Below are positions 54,559 to 63,814 of a stretch of 64,000 nucleotides of DNA, one piece after another. The translations under genes were made by a program, and so were the position numbers. The notes under the pieces are model-generated. The model made no database searches, had not been told where the DNA came from, and was given only the letters and a program-made list of their open reading frames with translations. Positions within the stretch are counted from its first letter, which is position 1. Every line of letters starts with the position of its first letter. Source of the stretch: Neisseriaceae bacterium TC5R-5 (lineage in GTDB: Bacteria > Pseudomonadota > Gammaproteobacteria > Burkholderiales > Chromobacteriaceae); contig JACCFC020000015.1 in NCBI GenBank assembly GCA_020830965.2, positions 25,273-89,272 of the forward strand, written 5' to 3'.

Positions 54559-55624
54559 GATTTTTCCTTGTATTAACACGATACTGCTCTGGCTCAAATA
54601 CCATGCCAGTTACCGCAATAGCCTCTTGCGGTTCCCCCAACCAAGTAGTATGTCCCAGGTGTTGTTCATCACCTATAATTAAAGCGGGTACCTCATCAGG
54701 CTTAACAAGCAATTTAATTTCCCACTCATATTCGAAACCGATAAACGACCTCACCCATTCTACCAACACAGGTAAATCTGCTCCTTGTGGCGTAAGCCGT
54801 AAATACTGCGCAAGACTCAAAGGCCCAATAACTAAGCGAAATTTATGCTGTCTATCTGCAATTTTCTCCCCTAGTATTGCCCCCTCTCCCATAATTGCAG
54901 AGGCGCTAGCAACACCGAGTCGAGCATGCTCATCAGGAGAAAGTACAATCCAGTGATCAACAAACTCATCTAGAGCCACATTCACACCGAAATAGTGACT
55001 TAGAGTACCAACCAAACCATCCGGGTTACGGGCTTCGCGTACCAGATGTACAGAGGAAGATAAGCGTGCATGTGTTGGCAAGCAAGAGTAGCTTAGCTCT
55101 TTCGGCTCAATGCCAACCAAACTACCAATATAAAAAGAAAAGGCCTGATCATGACCACTATCCAGTGAAACCGTAGATTGCGCAGACGCCCACGCACGAT
55201 AAAATAGCGCTAACGCACGATGGTGAAAGATATCAACAAAATCAACCAACGTCGTATCCTGAAAACTCTCAGTCCGGTTGTAGGCAAACTCTGTCATATG
55301 CAAAGGCATTGCCCCTTGCGCACCCCAAATGCCTAAGCCAAACAAACCAATCTTCAATTGACCGTGCTGCCGCCTAAGAGAGGCCACCTCCCTAGGAGAA
55401 AATGCCATAGTAGGGCGCTGACCGATACGAAAGCACTCCTCCTGCGGCAAACTTGCAGTACCAATCGCAGGAGAGTCACGGGACTCACGTGCAGCAATTG
55501 CTCTTAACAAGCTTAGAAAGCCGGCGTTCCAAGGCCTTTCTTCATCAAACCAGGCCTTTAACCCAGCAAGTTGTAAGCTGCCATCCTCTCTATGCTCACG
55601 TTTAATGGCACTTTCCTGGCTCAT
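54548..55624 (-). CDS. tssG: T6SS baseplate subunit TssG
   Basis: This is a T6SS baseplate wedge protein partnering TssF. It has 358 residues. LLRAIAARESRDSPAIG near residue 43, LFGLGIWGAQGAMPLHMTEFAYNR near 93 (GLxGPxGPLPxHxTE-type motif), LVDFVDIFHHRALALFYRAW near 123 and RLVIGPLSLAQYLRLTP near 263 are family hallmarks. It shares one base with the TssF stop (TAATG) and overlaps tssA. Confidence 0.95.
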   Translation of the reverse strand: MSQESAIKREHREDGSLQLAGLKAWFDEERPWNAGFLSLLRAIAARESRDSPAIGTASLPQEECFRIGQRPTMAFSPREVASLRRQHGQLKIGLFGLGIWGAQGAMPLHMTEFAYNRTESFQDTTLVDFVDIFHHRALALFYRAWASAQSTVSLDSGHDQAFSFYIGSLVGIEPKELSYSCLPTHARLSSSVHLVREARNPDGLVGTLSHYFGVNVALDEFVDHWIVLSPDEHARLGVASASAIMGEGAILGEKIADRQHKFRLVIGPLSLAQYLRLTPQGADLPVLVEWVRSFIGFEYEWEIKLLVKPDEVPALIIGDEQHLGHTTWLGEPQEAIAVTGMVFEPEQYRVNTRKNHAN

Positions 55625-57504
55625 TACGCCACCCCTCTGCCACCCATTCTACCTGGCCAATGTGCAACCTGCCCTCTTTGCATAGAATGCAAGGTAGTTT
55701 CAGTAAAAACATTAATAGCAACATGCCTTGCCAAATAGTGCTCTAAAATCAAACCAAACAAATAAGGGCTCATACCGGAAAACCCCACCTCATCCACAGT
55801 TAAATTACACTGAATACCTCGCCCGTAAACTAAAAGACCATGCCCAGGTAAACGCCTTACAACAGGCTCAGTTTTTGCCCCCACTAAACTATCAATTTGA
55901 GCACTTTGCTCTCGATCACCTTCACCGATAAACAAGCGCAACATATTTCTTAATGCCTGTCCCCCATCAACATGATCAAAATCCGACAAAGGCATGTAGT
56001 TAAAGCTCAATTGACGAATTAACCTCCATGCAGCCTCACCAATAGCAAATGGAGGTCTAGGGGCACTTGGTGCGTGCATTAATACCACCCCATCAACAGG
56101 TATAGATTCGGGCATACTTAAGTCATCCACCCCGTTTCTTGGAATCAACTTAGGTAAATCTCTATTCGTTACTAAAGCCTCGACAGAAAGGTAGCGGATA
56201 TCATCAGCATAAGGAGCCTCTCTTTGGTCGACCAAGGAAACAAACACTTCAGTGCCAATATAAGGTGTACGTGTGTCGTATTTTCTCACATTATTGCTTT
56301 GTAATCTCTGTTCTCTCCGAATGGAGAAATAACGACCATAATTACCCGCATCGCTATGCAGCGTCTGATAAAGAGGGTTAAAAGCAACCTCTTCAGCATT
56401 TTCAGCATTTTGACCGAAAATTCTAGAAACAGAAAAAACTTCAAAATCAAGTGGCCGACTACGATCAGGAAGAAGATGAAAATCTGTTAGTGCTCGATTT
56501 ACTTCGACCCTATCGGTGCGCTTAGGAAACAAATTAATTATTGGAGTGCAAAATAATTGAAATCGAGAGGCACTAATATGCGTGGCCAACTCCAAAGGTA
56601 AACGATCAAGCAAAATAACAATTTCTGCCTCGTTACCATCAATTTTAGCCAAGCCATTACGTAACTGTGTCAGCGCAAAAAAATAAAACCTATTCCGACA
56701 GGTGAAGTACTCATGTAATAAGTTATGTCCATGAAAAGCTCCCCACGAAAGTGGCAATAGGCTATCGCTTGGTTCTAAACCTTCAAATGCCACCGCTTGC
56801 TTACTTACCACTACACCCTCACCACGCAAGCCATTATATGGCCTTATTACACTCGCAACGCTTGCCGCATGCACCAGTTCAAAAAGATGAGAAGCAATAC
56901 GCTCATCTCCACCTATATAAATAGGCAAGCGGTCTAAACCCTTTAATTGCGAGAATTTAATTTCACCAACAGTACGTAAGCGTAAGCGCAAAGCACCACG
57001 TAACACTTTATGTGGCAGTAGATACCTACCCATATTCGGAATATCTGGTGGCACTGCAGTTAAACTTGCATCGACAATTTCCAATGGCCATAAAGTGACT
57101 GCTTGGCTACTGCGAAATTCACAAGCAGTTTGTTCTGCAACAGGAATAGCTGCTTTAAAAACACTATTTCGCGGAACATCAAAGCCTTGACTAAAATTCC
57201 CCTCTTTAAGACTCGGATTTAATTTTGCTACTGCAATAGAAGGTGTCGGTGCTACATAATTAGGATAAATCACTTCAAGCAAGCGCTGAGTAAAGCGAGG
57301 GAACTCTGCATCTAACTTAATTTGAGTTCTAGCAGACAAAAAGCAAAATGCTTCAATCAACCTTTCAACATAAGGATCTGCAATATCAATTCCTTGCATT
57401 CCTAAACGGCTGGCAATTTTTGGGTGTTGTGCTGCAAAATCACCCGCCATTTCTTTCATATATGTTAATTCACGGCTATAATAATCAAGAAATTTCGGGT
57501 CCAT
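55624..57504 (-). CDS. tssF: T6SS baseplate subunit TssF
   Basis: This is a large T6SS baseplate wedge protein, similar to phage T4 gp6. It has 626 residues. The N-terminus DPKFLDYYSRELTYMKEMAGDFAAQHPKIASRLGM is diagnostic, followed by DPYVERLIEAFCFLSARTQIKLDAEFPRFTQRLLEVIYPNY near 43. LNEYFTCRNRFYFF-type and VVRRLPGHGLLVYGRGIQCNLTVDE blocks occur further on. A hairpin lies in the 95-bp gap upstream toward tssE. Confidence 0.96.
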   Translation of the reverse strand: MDPKFLDYYSRELTYMKEMAGDFAAQHPKIASRLGMQGIDIADPYVERLIEAFCFLSARTQIKLDAEFPRFTQRLLEVIYPNYVAPTPSIAVAKLNPSLKEGNFSQGFDVPRNSVFKAAIPVAEQTACEFRSSQAVTLWPLEIVDASLTAVPPDIPNMGRYLLPHKVLRGALRLRLRTVGEIKFSQLKGLDRLPIYIGGDERIASHLFELVHAASVASVIRPYNGLRGEGVVVSKQAVAFEGLEPSDSLLPLSWGAFHGHNLLHEYFTCRNRFYFFALTQLRNGLAKIDGNEAEIVILLDRLPLELATHISASRFQLFCTPIINLFPKRTDRVEVNRALTDFHLLPDRSRPLDFEVFSVSRIFGQNAENAEEVAFNPLYQTLHSDAGNYGRYFSIRREQRLQSNNVRKYDTRTPYIGTEVFVSLVDQREAPYADDIRYLSVEALVTNRDLPKLIPRNGVDDLSMPESIPVDGVVLMHAPSAPRPPFAIGEAAWRLIRQLSFNYMPLSDFDHVDGGQALRNMLRLFIGEGDREQSAQIDSLVGAKTEPVVRRLPGHGLLVYGRGIQCNLTVDEVGFSGMSPYLFGLILEHYLARHVAINVFTETTLHSMQRGQVAHWPGRMGGRGVA

Positions 57505-57564
57505 TTTTTAACCTTAAGCTATTTTAATAAATGTTTTTATATTCACACTAACGTTCAATAGAAA

Positions 57565-57586
57565 ATATAACCCCAAATGGTTATAT
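57565..57586 (-). terminator. Weak terminator-like hairpin between tssE and tssF
   Basis: ATATAACC and GGTTATAT form a perfect 8-bp A/T-rich stem with a six-base loop. On the minus strand TTTCTATT follows. It could attenuate transcription from tssE into tssF, the only sizeable gap among the tagK-to-tssA genes. Confidence 0.4.
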
Positions 57587-57599
57587 AGCACCAAGAACA

Positions 57600-58112
57600 T
57601 CAAACTTGCTGTAGTCTTACTTGAGATGTCTCAAGATCAAAGTGACTTTTCAACCGAAATTCAATAGGATAGGGCGACCATTGAACAAGTCCTTTAATCT
57701 CAAACATTAAAATATTGTACTGGCAAGAACCTTTTGAATTGACAGAAGGCATAATCACCAGAGCATCACTAATCAGTCTTGGTTCAAAGCGTATGATAGC
57801 CTGCCGTATCATAGCCTCAACCTTGGACCAACTTCGCTCTGCCATATAACTACCAGATAAAGCGGGAACACCATAATTCACCACAGAACTGGCAACTACA
57901 CTAAACCGCGACTCATCTAATTCATCGCTAATATTGGTAGTATTCAATAATAAAGCTAAGTCACGCTTTATTATCTCCCGCATTCCTTGTGCATCAAAAG
58001 TATATACTTGTGACGTTTCAAGCCGCTTGGTTGGCTCGTTATCTACCAACCTATCAAATAATGTTGGTAGAAATGCCGCTTTCGAATGCGATTGCTGATC
58101 ATTCTTCATCAT
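57600..58112 (-). CDS. tssE: T6SS baseplate subunit TssE (gp25-like)
   Basis: This small baseplate hub-adjacent protein has the lysozyme-like gp25 fold of phage T4. It has 170 residues. LFDRLVDNEP near residue 18, the REIIKRDLALLLNTT segment near 46, SSVVNYGVPALSG near 76 (the NYGL/VPDLSG-type family motif) and IRFEPRLI near 107 support it. Its start overlaps the tagJ stop by 14 bp. Confidence 0.92.
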   Translation of the reverse strand: MMKNDQQSHSKAAFLPTLFDRLVDNEPTKRLETSQVYTFDAQGMREIIKRDLALLLNTTNISDELDESRFSVVASSVVNYGVPALSGSYMAERSWSKVEAMIRQAIIRFEPRLISDALVIMPSVNSKGSCQYNILMFEIKGLVQWSPYPIEFRLKSHFDLETSQVRLQQV

Positions 58113-58956
58113 TATTCAAGATCTCTTGACCAAACTGAATCTCTCCAATTTCCAATACACCATAATCCTTAGCATCAGTACTCCATGTTTTTTGCCCAAC
58201 CCCAATAATGGTAGTCTCCCCGACATCCTGCCAACTAGTTTCGTAACCTAATTTAAACTTCTCTTCTGCCAATTCAGAGCCTGGATAACGAGAAGGAATA
58301 TAGCCCTTCAAGACAGTATGATCATGAGTAACAACAACAGCAGGGCACCACACCATATCTACTAAACTTGATATAGGAGCAATGCTAATTTTTTCAATTA
58401 TTTCAAAAGGTAACCACCGGTAACCGCCAGCAACTATCATTTCGCATATCGGACCCAAACGAGTATCACTATCAGACAACCAGGTAAACTGGCCAATATT
58501 ACTACCTTGACCTTCACTAATCGGCGCCATATCAAGTGCCTTGATACGTAATCTATCTGCTTCTTGCAAGTTTCCTTCACTAAATAAGGAGTTCGCATTC
58601 TGTAAACAAACCGCCCACTCCGGCAACGGCTCAATAAATCCAGCCTGTCTCTTCCCTGCAAAAACCTCAACTCTAAATAACTCCGACTCAATTAAATTAC
58701 GATACATCTGTGCCTTGGCCACACCAGCCGACTCTAATTTACCCCATGCAGCCAATTGCTTAAGTGCACGCTCCCAAGCACCATTAACACATAAAATTTG
58801 AAACAACAACCAACGCTGCTCTGCATTGTTCGGTTGTTTTTTTACAGCTTCAGAAACCTCGTCAAGCAAGGCTTCTAAATTTTTTTCTTTCAAAAACATC
58901 TTAAGAGTTAAAGTAGCAGCATCATCACTTTCAATTAAATCAATTTTATTCTTCAT
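58099..58956 (-). CDS. tagJ: T6SS accessory protein TagJ (ImpE/SciE family)
   Basis: This TPR-like accessory protein binds the sheath subunit TssB and is thought to help sheath recycling in some T6SSs. It has 285 residues. The N-terminal helical repeats include EVSEAVKKQPNNAEQRWLLFQILCVNGAWERALKQL near residue 34, and the C-terminal half includes DSDTRLGPICEMIVAGGYRWLPFEIIEKI near 169 and LVDMVWCPAVV near 209, characteristic of ImpE. I chose the ATG giving MKNKIDLIES. It overlaps tagK by 11 bp. Confidence 0.9.
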   Translation of the reverse strand: MKNKIDLIESDDAATLTLKMFLKEKNLEALLDEVSEAVKKQPNNAEQRWLLFQILCVNGAWERALKQLAAWGKLESAGVAKAQMYRNLIESELFRVEVFAGKRQAGFIEPLPEWAVCLQNANSLFSEGNLQEADRLRIKALDMAPISEGQGSNIGQFTWLSDSDTRLGPICEMIVAGGYRWLPFEIIEKISIAPISSLVDMVWCPAVVVTHDHTVLKGYIPSRYPGSELAEEKFKLGYETSWQDVGETTIIGVGQKTWSTDAKDYGVLEIGEIQFGQEILNNDEE

Positions 58957-59875
58957 TTCTGGTTTCCTTATTGTGCAAGTGTGCATCTTTTATAGTAAAG
59001 TGACTATCAATACTTAGTTGATGGTGTCCATGTAATGTTAATTGTCCGGCTCGTTCTATTTTTTTCAGCACCATTCCTTCTGGGGCCAGAACCTCTAAAA
59101 CATCTACATGTTCATCAGGCATAAAGATACGCTCTTGTCCAAAATCATCTAGTTGTGACAAGAACTCATCAATCATTTTTTTGCCATCAAACAAATCATC
59201 CAATAGGAAACCATCTTTAGACCCTGCGTATTGAGCAAATGGGTTTTTTGGTAGAGGGCTAGTTAATTTAGGTGTATTAGAAGAAAAAGTATAAGTCTCG
59301 CCTCTATCAAGATTTAATAAAACACGACGATATTCATCTGCAAGCTTTCCTAGGGGGTTATCTGCGTCAGAAAACTCATTATTTGATACTTCTTTTTTTT
59401 CAAAACCATCACTATCGTTTAAGACAGTTAAGTTACCCTCCGCCTCCTGCAACATATCAGAAATCGACTGCGAACCAGCCAAAGCGACAAGGTCATTTAA
59501 TGCATCATCCACTGTTTGCTTTGGTTGTTGCTGCATATTTTGTATGGGATCGATATCCTGCGCACTGTAGGAAGCAAATAAGAGCGCTAAGCCAATCTCG
59601 ACTTCTTCACTATCGGAGATTTTGACAGCCGAACCCAAAGCAATCAGTATCCCTTTTATTGAGCATGCAAACTGCTGGCAATGATTTTCTAAAAATATTT
59701 CGCCATTTATGTTTTTAAATAAAACATAATCTACTTCATCATCAATTGAGTCTACCGATAACAAACTAAACGTTGCCATCTCAGGAAAAAAAACAACAGG
59801 GTCAATCGAGGAAATTTCTTTTCTTATCGGATAACTCAGGTTATCTCCAGCATAAGCCACAAGTTCAATCCACAT
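58946..59875 (-). CDS. tagK: TagK-domain T6SS accessory protein
   Basis: This 309-residue protein has an N-terminal part of about 115 residues that may be a degenerate FHA-like beta domain, an acidic linker, and a C-terminal region matching TagK as I know it: NPLGKLADEYRRVLLNLDRGE near residue 173, then LPKNPFAQYAGSKDGFLLDDLFDGKKMIDEFLSQLDDFGQERIF and VDVLEVLAPEG. TagK accompanies subsets of T6SS clusters; its function is not settled. It starts 39 bp after the rhs stop and is coupled to tagJ. Confidence 0.75.
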   Translation of the reverse strand: MWIELVAYAGDNLSYPIRKEISSIDPVVFFPEMATFSLLSVDSIDDEVDYVLFKNINGEIFLENHCQQFACSIKGILIALGSAVKISDSEEVEIGLALLFASYSAQDIDPIQNMQQQPKQTVDDALNDLVALAGSQSISDMLQEAEGNLTVLNDSDGFEKKEVSNNEFSDADNPLGKLADEYRRVLLNLDRGETYTFSSNTPKLTSPLPKNPFAQYAGSKDGFLLDDLFDGKKMIDEFLSQLDDFGQERIFMPDEHVDVLEVLAPEGMVLKKIERAGQLTLHGHHQLSIDSHFTIKDAHLHNKETRNEE

Positions 59876-59914
59876 GGATATACCCTCAAAGCCAGACAGG
59901 CCTATCAGTAAAAA

Positions 59915-62900
59915 TTAAAATTCGGAACCGTACAACTCTGACAAAACAACTAACTCATGATCATATAGATCCGGAAAAACCAATTTGGGAAGCTGACGCT
60001 GAGCCTCTATATTCGGCATAGTAAAGTCCAACATCTCCATACTTGATGAAAACTCACTTTTTTTCACTAACAAACAAGGATCAGTCCAACCCATTGGAAA
60101 CTTAATATTAAAATACTCATTAAGACTCTGTTTAAGACTAGATAATATAGGCGATATCCAACGTCTAGTATCTAAATCAACATACCCCAATAAACTGTAG
60201 TTTATATTTGACTCTTCATCAAAATATTCACCAGTATTTCTGATATTTTGCTGAATACTATTACCACTCTTAGAAAGAGCAGCATTTTTAGCTATTTGGG
60301 CACTCCATAAAATTTCCGCATTTTCATTTGTAACATCAAGCACCTCACCCCAAGTCCCAGTATGATAATAATTCAGTAAGATATTTTTTTGCTCTTGCTC
60401 ATTTCGAAGCTGGTCTATTCTCAACATCGGGACAGCATAACCAGCAAATGATCGGGACTCATACAAGTAAGTGCTGACTTGTTTATTATTTATTTCCTGT
60501 ATTAGTCTTGCACCATGCCATATATAGCTTGTTTCTTCAATTACTGGCTCCTTCTGTTGCCATAACATATTGGCAGGGGGAGAGGAAATATATAATTTTT
60601 TCACTCTTCGACCAAGAACATCATAGCTATAATAAGTAACTGTAGTATCAGTTATTATTTTAATCAATTTATCGTCATCGTTCCATTCATAATTAGTTTG
60701 ATGGCCACCTTTATTTTTTTTGATTAACCGACCCCAATGATCAAACTCGTAACTGATGTCTTTATAGCTATGTACAATATTATTTTTTGATAAGGAAGCA
60801 TCATAATCTACTAAATCTTTTATATTTCCAGTCAGATCCCAACTAAACCTTTCTAAATAAGAATCCTTAGAAAAACGTCTTAATAAGCGGCCACTGGCAT
60901 CATAATCATAAAAATTTTCTCCTAACACAAAACTAAAATCGGATATTTTATGACCGGCCTTATCAAACTTAGCATCATAAATTAATAGCACATTCTGAGG
61001 ATCGAACGGAACATCTTCGGCATTGGCAAATGGAATGGTGCGCCGCCATGCACGCAGACCTTTAGAACTATATCCTGAGATAGTTAACAAACTACCATAT
61101 TTACGTAAAATCTCTTTTCCATGCTCATTATAAGCCATTTCAAAAACAGGTTCGCCATTTAGATTTATCTGCGCTTCATACCCCATAGAGTCATACAATC
61201 GCGCGATTTCTATATTATTCGGTAATTTGCTTAGAATAGGATGACCAGTTTGATTTCTCACCAAACTTATCTCACCGTAACTCCCCTTTTCAGAGATTAT
61301 TTTACTTAAGCGATCATACTCAAATTCAAGCCGATCTGGCTCTAGCCCCATAAAGTCTTGGGCATTAGTTATCTCACGATCAACACTTACCAATTCACCA
61401 AAGCTATTATACTCATATTTTATATTGTAATTATCGGTAATTTTCTCAATAACTTTACCATTGATATTACACTTATAATAACTTACTTGTTCTTGATCTA
61501 CGGCAATTTTTTTTATTTCAGATAAGTGTCCAAATTTATCATAATTATAATAATAGCTAACTCCATTCGGCATTCTCGCCACTGAAATGCAGGCCGCAGC
61601 ATTCCATTCAAAACTATAAGTTAAATCTCGAGCATCTTTAATCAAAATCACACGCCCATAAACATCGTAACTATATAAAGTTACACGGCCTTCTTCATCA
61701 ATATATTTGACTATATTTCCATATGCATCACGCTGCCATTGCTGACGGTAGCCCAATGCATTGGTATAACCTATTAACTCTTCATTTGAATTCCACTCAT
61801 ACTTTTCAAAACTTCCATCAGCATATGTGATTTTTTCTAACTTTCCTTGAGAAGTATTCGTTAACCGACGATTTCCACTTAAAGAGTCGCTCATTTCAAT
61901 CAAGTAACCATTTTGATCATATTGAAATTTTTTAACATTCATTTTTGAATCAACGCAAGATATCACTTGGCCCCAAGAATTAAATTCCCACGTTTCAGCA
62001 CCACCTTCCGCATCTACAATTTCTTTTTTTGAACTATCTTCAGATATATTTATTTTTAAAATTTTGCCGGCTGGATTTGCAATAGATATTAATTGGCCAA
62101 ACTGATTCCTTTGCAACATCCAATAGCTATTATTAGGCAACACCGTCATTAATGGCAGCAAGCTATTGTCATAATAAGCTATTCTTGTTTTCTCACCATC
62201 CGGATCAGACAGATTTATCAACCTGCCCATCGCATCATATTCAAACAGAAAACAACTATTATCAGGCAAAAATAAATGCGTTAATCTATTAAAATTATCA
62301 TAATCAATATTATATTTTCTACCGTAAAAATCTTGATAGGTTTTTACTTTCCCATCACGGGAAAATTGCCAAATAGCAATATTTCCAAAATTATCTTTTA
62401 CTTCTGTTTTTAATTTAAAATAGCTTAAATTAAGCTTAAGTCCCATATTATTCGTTTGCTCTACGACTTTATATTGAGCATCAATTTTCTGCCAAATATT
62501 ACTATATATAAGCCCAGACTTAAGCTCCAATTGAGTTATTAAACCTAAATCACTGTATTGATAACTTGCATTTTTCTGATCAAACCCATCTCTTACCAAA
62601 GCCAACCTAGCATTTGAGGTGTAATTATACTGGGTAATGCAGCGCGTATTTTTTTCAAAAACACAATTTATTTGAGACAAAAATCCAAATGAATTGGCAT
62701 ACATGAACTGTAATTCATGCCCACAAGAACCCGTTACTCTTAACAAGGTACCATTGCGTGCCCATACAAATTTAACCTGCTGTAACTCTATATTTTCTAT
62801 CATTGCCAGCCTTGCAATGGCTCGCTGATCAAAATCAAAAAAAACATAGTAAATTCCATTGGGTTTTTCAATAACAAAACGCCCATCTTTCAAATGGGCG

Positions 62901-63253
62901 AAATATAATTTCTCAATGGGGTCATAAATTTTTGAGCCGATATCCAAACACGGAAAAATTACTATTCGACCTTGTTCATCACAATATTCAATTTCGTTAC
63001 CACGCTTATGTAAACTAACTTCCCATGAGCACCTCCACCCCTTCCCCAATATTCCTTGCAAATTCATATTTGAAATATAAAATCGCGAAAATTGAATGGG
63101 GAAACGACCTGGCAACGCGAAGTCTTTTACAGACTCTCCAAGAATGAGCTGCTGTCCATTTAAGACATCTATAAAATAACCAGCAAAACCACTAATAGCA
63201 TTAGTTATTTTGTAATGGCTTACTGGTTTTAGTGTGCAAAGCTCATGACTCAT
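59915..63253 (-). CDS. Rhs-repeat protein of the T6SS locus with degenerate toxin junction
   Basis: This is a large Rhs/YD-repeat protein of about 1,112 residues. After an N-terminal segment with GYFIDVLNGQQLILGES and the start of the shell (LPIQF-type GRFPIQFSRFY) come many YD-type repeats such as YEYNSFGELVSVDRE, YDYDASGRLLRR and YSYDVLGRRVKK. Rhs effectors usually end the shell in RYYDPxTGRFISPDPIGL...DPLGL, after which an interchangeable toxin follows. Here that region reads GYVDLDTRRWISPILSS and GWTDPCLL, and only 49 residues remain. No toxin domain is recognisable and no immunity gene follows; tagK does. The start is probably the ATG at 63253 or a TTG at 63265 after AAAAGG; an ATG at 63325 would add an unconserved leader. 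Confidence 0.85.
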   Translation of the reverse strand: MSHELCTLKPVSHYKITNAISGFAGYFIDVLNGQQLILGESVKDFALPGRFPIQFSRFYISNMNLQGILGKGWRCSWEVSLHKRGNEIEYCDEQGRIVIFPCLDIGSKIYDPIEKLYFAHLKDGRFVIEKPNGIYYVFFDFDQRAIARLAMIENIELQQVKFVWARNGTLLRVTGSCGHELQFMYANSFGFLSQINCVFEKNTRCITQYNYTSNARLALVRDGFDQKNASYQYSDLGLITQLELKSGLIYSNIWQKIDAQYKVVEQTNNMGLKLNLSYFKLKTEVKDNFGNIAIWQFSRDGKVKTYQDFYGRKYNIDYDNFNRLTHLFLPDNSCFLFEYDAMGRLINLSDPDGEKTRIAYYDNSLLPLMTVLPNNSYWMLQRNQFGQLISIANPAGKILKINISEDSSKKEIVDAEGGAETWEFNSWGQVISCVDSKMNVKKFQYDQNGYLIEMSDSLSGNRRLTNTSQGKLEKITYADGSFEKYEWNSNEELIGYTNALGYRQQWQRDAYGNIVKYIDEEGRVTLYSYDVYGRVILIKDARDLTYSFEWNAAACISVARMPNGVSYYYNYDKFGHLSEIKKIAVDQEQVSYYKCNINGKVIEKITDNYNIKYEYNSFGELVSVDREITNAQDFMGLEPDRLEFEYDRLSKIISEKGSYGEISLVRNQTGHPILSKLPNNIEIARLYDSMGYEAQINLNGEPVFEMAYNEHGKEILRKYGSLLTISGYSSKGLRAWRRTIPFANAEDVPFDPQNVLLIYDAKFDKAGHKISDFSFVLGENFYDYDASGRLLRRFSKDSYLERFSWDLTGNIKDLVDYDASLSKNNIVHSYKDISYEFDHWGRLIKKNKGGHQTNYEWNDDDKLIKIITDTTVTYYSYDVLGRRVKKLYISSPPANMLWQQKEPVIEETSYIWHGARLIQEINNKQVSTYLYESRSFAGYAVPMLRIDQLRNEQEQKNILLNYYHTGTWGEVLDVTNENAEILWSAQIAKNAALSKSGNSIQQNIRNTGEYFDEESNINYSLLGYVDLDTRRWISPILSSLKQSLNEYFNIKFPMGWTDPCLLVKKSEFSSSMEMLDFTMPNIEAQRQLPKLVFPDLYDHELVVLSELYGSEF

Positions 63254-63348
63254 CAAAGTAGACAATGAGTTACCTTTTAAATTTAAATTGCAGTAAAATT
63301 TTACTTCGCAAAATATACTCGGCATTAACCATAAATATAATTGTAAAT

Positions 63349-63504
63349 TTATGATTTATTTTTCAATTGTTGATTTTTTTGATCATATACCTGATACGAC
63401 TTAATCGTACCAGGTAAGCTTTTCATTAAGCTAGCAATTGAAATCATCGGTTTGCGCTTCTCCGTTTTTTTATTTTCTCCTTTATCATTAACCGATAAAG
63501 ACAT
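63349..63504 (-). CDS. Small charged protein between PAAR and Rhs
   Basis: This 51-residue protein (MSLSVNDKGENKKTEKR...) is highly charged in its first third and rich in Lys, Gln and Asn at its end. No family is recognised. It overlaps the PAAR gene by 17 bp and ends about 95 bp before the Rhs start, so it is co-expressed. It could be a linker or adaptor between PAAR and Rhs, which elsewhere are fused in one protein, or a chance frame. Confidence 0.45.
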   Translation of the reverse strand: MSLSVNDKGENKKTEKRKPMISIASLMKSLPGTIKSYQVYDQKNQQLKNKS

Positions 63505-63751
63505 TTCCAGATCCTCCAACAATCGCACAACCACAACCGGCAACATCCCCAGCACGTGCCGCGGGTATACCATTAATGGTTACCGTCGAGGAGCCCACCG
63601 CAATACAAGGACAAGCAGGGTGAATAGCACACGACGCACCACTTATACTCACTAATCCTGCGGGGATACTGTTGATAGAAACGTTGGGCGATCCGCTGGT
63701 AACAGCCCCACCACTAGCAATTGGATCACCTACTCTTGCTGCACATTGCAT
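63488..63751 (-). CDS. PAAR-domain T6SS spike tip protein
   Basis: This 87-residue protein forms the sharp tip on the VgrG spike and carries effectors. ARVGDPIASGGAVTSGSPNVSINSIPAG and GSSTVTINGIPAARAGDVAGCG give the repeated PAAR pattern, with His/Cys-rich positions (HPACPC, GCGCA) that would bind the tip zinc. It is stand-alone, without N- or C-terminal extension. It lies just upstream of the Rhs gene, the usual place for the PAAR partner of an Rhs protein. Confidence 0.93.
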   Translation of the reverse strand: MQCAARVGDPIASGGAVTSGSPNVSINSIPAGLVSISGASCAIHPACPCIAVGSSTVTINGIPAARAGDVAGCGCAIVGGSGNVFIG

Positions 63752-63814
63752 GCTAATACCTCCTTCTTATTACTTATATCAACATGGGCAACCTAAGTAT
63801 AAGTTACCCATATT

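Noticed and set aside
59915..63253. Rhs gene as part of a TcdB/ABC toxin complex
   Set aside because: It sits between PAAR and T6SS baseplate genes and has no TcB-type N-terminal domain.
63452..63655. 67-codon plus-strand frame rich in Thr and Arg
   Set aside because: Antisense to the PAAR gene, no ribosome site.
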